A program made the position numbers and the translations under genes. Positions 6,446-10,153 of a stretch of 10,153 nt of DNA are shown in pieces. Origin of the DNA: Chloroflexota bacterium (GTDB lineage Bacteria > Chloroflexota > Dehalococcoidia > JACQTR01); contig JACQTR010000112.1 of the NCBI GenBank assembly GCA_016210705.1, forward strand, positions 1 through 10,153, given 5' to 3'. The notes beneath the pieces are model-generated. The model was not told the origin of the DNA. It did not search any database and was given only the letters and a program-made list of their open reading frames with translations. Within the stretch, counting starts at the first letter, position 1, and every line of letters begins with the position of its first letter.

Positions 6446-7150
6446 ATGCGTGGCATGGCTAGAGAAGGTTTTTGGGCGCAGTGGTGGCGGGTTGCTGGTG
6501 TGGCAGGGATAGTTTTTGTAATCTTGTTTATGGTTGGTATGGGGCTTCAGGGAGATGCGCCTTCCCATGAGGATTCAGCAAGCGAAATAGCGGCCTGGTT
6601 CACGGACAACGGCAAGCTATACATTGTTGGAGATTATCTGATAGGGCTAGGGGTTGTTCTTTTCTTCTTGCCCTTCCTCGTCGCCTTGCGGAGCCTTTTG
6701 GGAGAGGCAGAGGGTGGGGCGGGCATCTGGTCTAGGCTCGCTTTTGTCGGTGGCGTGGTGGTGGTGACCCTTGGGGGTGCCCTAAGCGCTTTCCAGGGAG
6801 CCCTGGCCTACGGCTTCGGTGTAGTGGGGGAGGGCGACGAGGCTACTGTTCTCACCATGCTGTATGCAACTTTTTATCAAGTTACCTCTCTTATGCTGGT
6901 GGTAGCCTTTTTTTTGTTGGCATCTTCGTGGGTTATTTGGCGGACAGCAGTTCTTTGGCGGTGGTTGGCTGGGCTTGGCCTGGTGGTCGCTGTCCTGGGC
7001 ATAATAACACCCCTTGCCCAGTTGGATGCCAATCCTGAGGGGACGCTGTCCATATTTGGGTTTATAGCTTTCTTGGGCTTTCCTCTTTGGGTGTTGCTAG
7101 TAAGCATTGCCATGATAACGAAGAAGAGCCTGCCGGCGGCGCGCAGCTAG
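6446..7150 (+). CDS. six-helix membrane protein, DUF4386-like
   Basis: The product is 234 residues, almost all in hydrophobic helices (about residues 17-35, 60-83, 95-122, 137-165, 168-190 and 202-224), with no signal peptide cleavage site. The stretch EIAAWFTDNGKLYIVGDYLIGLGVVLFFLPFLVALRS, seen at about 47-83, and the spacing of the helices resemble DUF4386-type membrane proteins of Actinobacteria and Chloroflexota, whose function is unknown. I see no catalytic or transporter signature. The ATG at 6446 has AGGAGG 8 nt upstream. The gene has its own strong promoter overlapped by operator O1, so it is probably repressed until the BlaI-type regulator is removed. It appears monocistronic: a stem-loop follows shortly after the stop, and a second operator/promoter precedes the next gene. 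Confidence 0.75.
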   Translation: MRGMAREGFWAQWWRVAGVAGIVFVILFMVGMGLQGDAPSHEDSASEIAAWFTDNGKLYIVGDYLIGLGVVLFFLPFLVALRSLLGEAEGGAGIWSRLAFVGGVVVVTLGGALSAFQGALAYGFGVVGEGDEATVLTMLYATFYQVTSLMLVVAFFLLASSWVIWRTAVLWRWLAGLGLVVAVLGIITPLAQLDANPEGTLSIFGFIAFLGFPLWVLLVSIAMITKKSLPAARS

Positions 7151-7164
7151 AAGACGGACCCAAT

Positions 7165-7201
7165 GGCGTCAACTATAGTGATATAGGATATAGTTGGCGT
7201 T
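7165..7201 (+). terminator. stem-loop downstream of the DUF4386-like gene (possible terminator)
   Basis: CAACTATA (7170-7177) pairs perfectly with TATAGTTG (7189-7196) around an 11-nt loop. The stem extends by about four more pairs, including G-U wobbles, to 7166/7200. It starts 15 nt after the stop codon, which fits a terminator. The downstream run is only TTTCT and the stem is AT-rich, so termination may be weak. The rest of the spacer (7202-7378) shows no gene or clear signal. Confidence 0.4.
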
Positions 7202-7378
7202 TCTAAATCACAGTCTCTCATGTGGTAGATAGCCTTCAAAGGGCTTTTATATGCTATGGGTTCTGTCTGGCTTGCAACGTTGGCACAGCGAAGGGTCTGC
7301 AGGTTATTCAGTTTCCGTAGTCTCCACGGATTGTTAAGGCTTACAGGTTTATTACAAATTTTAAGTATTTTGACTGAA

Positions 7379-7397
7379 TTACTATTGACAATAGTAA
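7379..7397. promoter_or_regulatory. BlaI-type operator O2
   Basis: TTACTATTGACAATAGTAA is a perfect 19-base palindrome with 9-base arms and a central A, the longest of the three related dyads in this window. It overlaps the -35 of the promoter that drives the small Cys/His protein gene and probably the repressor and protease genes behind it. This would give negative autoregulation, as is usual for BlaI/MecI systems. Protein binding is inferred. Confidence 0.78.
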
Positions 7398-7413
7398 GCC
7401 CTTTTGCTATAAT
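7385..7413 (+). promoter_or_regulatory. strong extended -10 promoter for the Cys/His peptide (and probably blaI-M56) transcript
   Basis: The -35 TTGACA (7385-7390) and the -10 TATAAT (7408-7413) both match consensus with a 17-nt spacer, and a TG at 7405-7406 makes it an extended -10 promoter. Transcription should start near 7420. This shows that the GTG at 7414, next to the -10, cannot be the translation start of the following gene. In the roughly 57-nt leader, CCCTG (7446-7450) and CAGGG (7459-7463) form a short hairpin just ahead of the ribosome site. Confidence 0.88.
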
Positions 7414-7476
7414 GTGAAAAATTTCGCTATGAGCGTCAATTGCTACCCTGCGATACGACAGGGCAAAGGAGGATAC

Positions 7477-7692
7477 GTGAAGAAAGGGTTCTTGGTTATA
7501 GCGTTTTTAGTAGCAGCGTTGTTTATGGCTACGCCTGTCTTAGCTGACATGCCTGCCCCTGGCGATGGGCCAGCTTTCGGGCAGCATGTATCGGGAATGG
7601 CGCCGCAGCATCCGCTAGAATATGGAGGGGCGATGTTTGGCGCCTGCGTGAGCACTATGGCGCAAGGGGATGATTGCCCCCACACCCACTAA
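7477..7692 (+). CDS. small secreted Cys/His/Met protein with an internal repeat
   Basis: I do not recognise this family. The frame is open from 7414, but that codon sits next to the promoter -10. The GTG at 7477, 4 nt after AAAGGAGG (7465-7472), is the likely start. The product is 71 residues with a clear signal peptide (KK, hydrophobic core, cleavage after VLA at residue 23), leaving a 48-residue mature peptide. This contains a duplicated motif, FGQHVSGMA (34-42) and FGACVSTMA (54-62), and ends in CPHTH. Its two Cys (57, 67), four His and several Met could bind metal or form one disulfide; this is inference. It is the first gene after the strongest promoter and operator, and the repressor gene follows 72 nt later with no terminator visible. 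It may be an induced effector or a signal for the M56 protease; neither role is proven. Confidence 0.72.
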   Translation: MKKGFLVIAFLVAALFMATPVLADMPAPGDGPAFGQHVSGMAPQHPLEYGGAMFGACVSTMAQGDDCPHTH

Positions 7693-7764
7693 AATAAGCC
7701 CCCAAAGTAAGCAAGTCCAAGGCGGCACAATGGAAGAGTTTAGCATAGTTCGGAGAACGGTTTA

Positions 7765-8217
7765 GTGGTCGTCGGTCCGGAAGGAGGGGTTTTCCGTACC
7801 CATCGTCTTGGCATCCGCAAGGTTCTCGGCGATCTGGAGGCCGAGGTCATGGAGCTCATCTGGCAAAAGGCCAGCGACAACGGGGTGACCGTCCGCGACA
7901 TTTACGAGGTCCTGCGTCTCAAACGGCCTATCGCCTACACCACAGTGATGACCACCATGGCCCGTCTGGCCAAGAAAAAGCTCCTCCGTATTAGAAAGCG
8001 GGAGCAGACCTATTACTATTTCCCCCAGTTCAGCGTCGATGAGTTTAAGGCCAACCTGGTGGGCCGGGTTTTGGATAGCCTGCTGGTGGAATTCTCTGGC
8101 CAAGCCATGTCCCATCTAACCCGTCTGGCGGGAGAGGGAGAGGCGGAAACAATAGCTCGGATAATGGAGCAGATCGCCGAACGTCGGAGCGAGCGAAAGG
8201 CCAAAGATGCTCAATAG
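7765..8217 (+). CDS. blaI: BlaI/MecI/CopY-family transcriptional repressor
   Basis: This is a winged-helix dimeric repressor of the Penicillinase_R family, 150 residues. The hallmark start LGDLEAEVMELIW lies at residues 21-33. The recognition helix region IAYTTVMTTMARLAKKKLL is at about 56-74, followed by the wing RIRKREQTYYYFP. The C-terminal dimerisation helices (about 92-145) contain no Cys, so the copper-binding CxC pattern of CopY is absent and a BlaI-type role is more likely. The GTG at 7765 has only a modest GGAG (7752-7755). A strong AAGGAGGGG (7781-7789) lies inside the frame with no ATG, GTG or TTG suitably placed after it, so the first 15 or so residues are uncertain. It overlaps the metalloprotease gene by 11 nt. 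It probably binds the three ACTAT-N5-ATAGT dyads and so controls itself and two other units. Confidence 0.88.
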   Translation: MVVGPEGGVFRTHRLGIRKVLGDLEAEVMELIWQKASDNGVTVRDIYEVLRLKRPIAYTTVMTTMARLAKKKLLRIRKREQTYYYFPQFSVDEFKANLVGRVLDSLLVEFSGQAMSHLTRLAGEGEAETIARIMEQIAERRSERKAKDAQ

Positions 8218-9205
8218 CTACCACACTGCCGTTATCGCTACCGCCATAGCTCTGGCCTTAATAGGCGGCTATTTACACTTGATGCTCTTGAGGCGTATGC
8301 GCTTTCCCGCACGTAATCCGCTCTTACCCTACGCGATAATTCTGCTGTCTCCCGCCATTATCCTTGGCTTCATAGTCGCTGGTCACTGCTATTCCGTGAT
8401 TTCCGAATGGGACGGCCATATTTACGATGACCACAGTATTGCTCTTATGCTTTTGGTTGGGCAAGGGTTGATAGTTGTGGGCTCTCTGGCCTTGGCCTTG
8501 GGCCGCCTGATTTTCAGTTATTTATTGATCTGGCGCTATCCCCAGATCTCCGATCCCACCCTAATAGGTCTGGTTCAGAACTTGTCCTCCCGCTTTGGGG
8601 TGCCATGCCCCACTTTGCGTCTCTATCCCCATTCCCACCCGCTGGTCTTGCTCTGCGGCACCCGTAGCCTTGGGCCTATGTCTATTCTCATTTCGGACTG
8701 GGTATTGGCTAACCTGGACCAAGAGGAGTTGGAGGCAGCTCTAGCCCACGAATTGGCTCACATCCAGCGTCGAGATAACCTCTTAGGGGGCATAGCCACT
8801 TTCTGGCAGGAAGCGTTCTTTTATTTGCCCCCAGTGCGCAAGGTCTATCTAGCTTGGCAAAAGGAAAGAGAGTTTGACTGCGACGAGCAAGCGGCCTATG
8901 TAACCAGTCCCTTGGCATTAGCCAGTGTCTTAACCAAAGTGTGGGATCATGCTATCCGATCAAGGAGGGCGCAGAATCCGTTGCCGTCTACTAGAATATC
9001 ATCCTTGTGGACGTCGGCGGTGAGTATGGAGGAGCGTATCCAGCGATTGCTAACATTGAGCGTAGAGTCAGCCGGGAATAAGGGTCAGTTTGGGGCTTGG
9101 TTCAGTTGGGGCTCTGTGGCTACGGTATTGGTTGTTCAACTGGCTTTGGCGGCCTTAGTGGTGAGCCGTTTTTGCTGGGGTGCAATAGCACAATTAAGGG
9201 TATGA
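8207..9205 (+). CDS. M56-family (BlaR1-like) membrane zinc metalloprotease lacking a sensor domain
   Basis: The product is 332 residues. Helices lie at about 8-28, 40-60 and 78-108, then a cytoplasmic zinc-protease domain, and a final helix at about 302-324. The zinc motif HELAH is at 181-185 (His181 and His185 ligands, Glu182 general base), and the third ligand is expected at Glu222 in REFDCDE. In BlaR1/MecR1 the activated protease causes cleavage of BlaI/MecI. Here the protein ends soon after the last helix (residues 325-332) and lacks the roughly 250-residue penicillin-binding domain, so the signal must be sensed by the membrane or short extracellular parts, or by a partner. The ATG lies 11 nt inside the end of the repressor gene, which indicates coupling. 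A weak terminator overlaps its stop codon. Confidence 0.85.
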   Translation: MLNSYHTAVIATAIALALIGGYLHLMLLRRMRFPARNPLLPYAIILLSPAIILGFIVAGHCYSVISEWDGHIYDDHSIALMLLVGQGLIVVGSLALALGRLIFSYLLIWRYPQISDPTLIGLVQNLSSRFGVPCPTLRLYPHSHPLVLLCGTRSLGPMSILISDWVLANLDQEELEAALAHELAHIQRRDNLLGGIATFWQEAFFYLPPVRKVYLAWQKEREFDCDEQAAYVTSPLALASVLTKVWDHAIRSRRAQNPLPSTRISSLWTSAVSMEERIQRLLTLSVESAGNKGQFGAWFSWGSVATVLVVQLALAALVVSRFCWGAIAQLRV

Positions 9206-9220
9206 GCCATACTTTTTTTT
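9196..9220 (+). terminator. weak intrinsic terminator at the end of the M56 gene
   Basis: GTATG (9200-9204) and CATAC (9208-9212) form a hairpin with a 3-nt loop, followed at once by eight T residues (9213-9220). G-U and A-U pairs can lengthen the stem at the expense of the T run. It includes the stop codon. The stem is short and AT-rich, so efficiency is doubtful, but the T run and position fit. Confidence 0.45.
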
Positions 9221-9243
9221 GGCCATTAGATACTATGTATAAT
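9215..9243 (+). promoter_or_regulatory. promoter of the DUF11-like exported protein gene
   Basis: A perfect -10 TATAAT (9238-9243) lies in the middle of operator O3. The -35 at 17 nt spacing is only TTTTTT (9215-9220), a poor match. The transcript would start near 9250 and carry a leader of about 100 nt before the ATG at 9353. Confidence 0.55.
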
Positions 9244-9247
9244 AGTA
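9231..9247. promoter_or_regulatory. BlaI-type operator O3
   Basis: TACTATGTATAATAGTA carries the half-sites TACTAT and ATAGTA separated by 5 bases, exactly the geometry of operator O2. The centre differs (GTATA instead of TGACA), so the match is in the half-sites and not just in a shared promoter hexamer. Here the dyad covers the -10 rather than the -35. Confidence 0.68.
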
Positions 9248-9352
9248 CGTTATAGCGTAGTTTGTCTTTTGGACCTTTTATGGAGGGAGGTGGGAATGAC
9301 CTAAGGGCGTGTTCGGCTTTGGCTACGTGATTTGTGATTAAAAGGAGGTAAA

Positions 9353-10153
9353 ATGGCTTCTAAAAAGTGGCGTTGGTTGGTGGCGCTCCTGATCCTGGGC
9401 ACCTCATTGGTTTTGCCGTTGAAAGGCTCTGTTTTGGCTCACCAAGTTGCATGGCCTTTCGTAGAGCCGCAGGTCAGGGCCAAGGTAGCTGGGGATGTTA
9501 TCACCTATACTATCTGGCTTAAGAACACCACCCACGCCGTTCAGCAGAATGTAGAGATCCGCTTCAAAATCCCTCACGGGACGACATTTGTGGAATCGGG
9601 GGCGGGCGACTTGGGTGTCAACCGCGGCGCCTTCGATGGCAAAGAGGTGGGTTGGATCCAGGGCAGTCTAGCCGGTGGAGTTAGGCAGGGGCCCTTCTTG
9701 GTGGTGGTCAAAACAAACCCCTGGAATTCAGAGCATCCCCATGAGACGGTGGCAGCTCGGGCTTGGGTACGTTGGCAGTTAGGTTCCTTCTTGTCCAAAG
9801 CCTTGGTGATGCAGAATCCCCTTATGCCTCCGTCGATGACCATCTCCGATGAGGAAGAAAAGCGGGGGCTGGTTCACATTGAGTATTTTGGCACCTGGCG
9901 CAACCTTAACGACCTCAGGGATCAGGTAGCCAATTGGGCCGCTGGCCAAGACTCGGGGCGGCGCATAGCTCTGGAGAAGGTGGAACGCCTCGAGGCCGTC
10001 ATCCAGCACGTGCCCTGGCCCACGGCCAAGCTCGACCAGTTCGCCGCCGAGATTCACGAGGGTCTCCACCCGGTGGAGGATGGCCTAACGGCCCAGGATG
10101 TGGCCGCGACTCAGGCCGCCCTTCAAAAGGTTAATGAGGCCTTCCATGGCCTG
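9353..10153 (+). CDS. exported protein with DUF11-like domain, 3'-truncated by window end
   Basis: The frame is open from the ATG at 9353 to the last base (267 residues, no stop). AAAGGAGG (9341-9348) lies 4 nt upstream. A signal peptide (KKWRW, hydrophobic core, cleavage after VLA at residue 29) is followed by a beta-rich domain at about 35-160. Its TYTIWLKNTTHAVQQNVEIRF-like start at residue 51 and the later IPHGTTFVESG resemble the DUF11 surface-repeat fold, in which an exported Ig-like module begins with a T-Y-T-I-x-x-x-N pattern. Residues 165-267 change to charged, mostly helical sequence without Cys. The upstream operator O3 suggests induction together with the Cys/His peptide and the DUF4386-like protein. 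Function is unknown; a surface or periplasmic role is inferred. Third positions become visibly more GC-rich after about 9850. Confidence 0.75.
   Translation, partial: MASKKWRWLVALLILGTSLVLPLKGSVLAHQVAWPFVEPQVRAKVAGDVITYTIWLKNTTHAVQQNVEIRFKIPHGTTFVESGAGDLGVNRGAFDGKEVGWIQGSLAGGVRQGPFLVVVKTNPWNSEHPHETVAARAWVRWQLGSFLSKALVMQNPLMPPSMTISDEEEKRGLVHIEYFGTWRNLNDLRDQVANWAAGQDSGRRIALEKVERLEAVIQHVPWPTAKLDQFAAEIHEGLHPVEDGLTAQDVAATQAALQKVNEAFHGL

Noticed and set aside
7414..7476. Upstream GTG start for the small Cys/His protein
   Set aside because: It lies immediately after the TATAAT box and upstream of the expected transcript start. The GTG at 7477 has a proper SD and begins a clean signal peptide.
7765..8217. 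CopY-type copper repressor
   Set aside because: The C-terminus has no Cys, whereas CopY needs a C-terminal CxC-type copper site.
10006..10016. Second CACGTG core as a possible parS
   Set aside because: The flanks (CAG and CCC) do not match the TTT...AAA arms of parS, so only the common 6-mer is shared.
9779..10069. Minus-strand 96-codon frame opposite the DUF11-like gene
   Set aside because: The plus-strand frame from 9353 is open to the end with signal peptide and SD. The opposite frame is a by-product of GC-rich third positions.

Overview
The window looks like a piece of a mid-GC bacterial chromosome. The two Pro/Thr/Ser-rich linker proteins (PTPSPTP-type), the lipoproteins, the BlaI/M56 pair and the rhomboid/PG-aminoacyltransferase cluster together suggest Chloroflexota (Dehalococcoidia- or Anaerolineae-like). 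This is an inference from style, because no rRNA or other taxonomic marker is present. I see no tRNA, rRNA, insertion sequence, transposase, integrase or CRISPR array.

Left edge (1-593): a sequence matching the bacterial chromosomal parS (ParB-binding) consensus at 15 of 16 positions lies at 19-34, at or inside the 5' end of a gene for a Pro-rich protein with a C-terminal membrane anchor. This suggests that the window begins close to a parAB/origin neighbourhood.

Minus-strand cluster (4981 down to 606): a rhomboid-like membrane protein overlaps by 4 nt an MprF-type phosphatidylglycerol aminoacyltransferase. That gene is followed 3 nt later by an LPG-synthase-type flippase, and then, after about 80 nt, by a secreted two-domain lipoprotein. 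The first three genes look like one translationally coupled operon for modifying membrane lipids. In effect it is MprF split in two, with synthase before flippase, plus a rhomboid.

Plus-strand part (5128-10153): a divergently transcribed lipoprotein with six Asp-box (BNR) beta-propeller repeats is followed by a six-helix DUF4386-like membrane protein, then a 71-residue secreted Cys/His protein, then a BlaI/MecI-type repressor overlapping an M56 (BlaR1-like) zinc metalloprotease without a penicillin-sensor domain. Last comes an exported protein with a DUF11-like domain, cut by the window end.

The most interesting pattern is a shared inverted repeat, ACTAT-N5-ATAGT. It overlaps the promoter core (-35 or -10) in front of three transcription units: the DUF4386-like gene, the Cys/His peptide-blaI-blaR1 unit, and the DUF11-like gene. 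The three units together look like a local regulon of membrane and exported proteins controlled by the encoded BlaI/M56 pair. No beta-lactamase or PBP is present, so the inducing signal is probably not the classical one.
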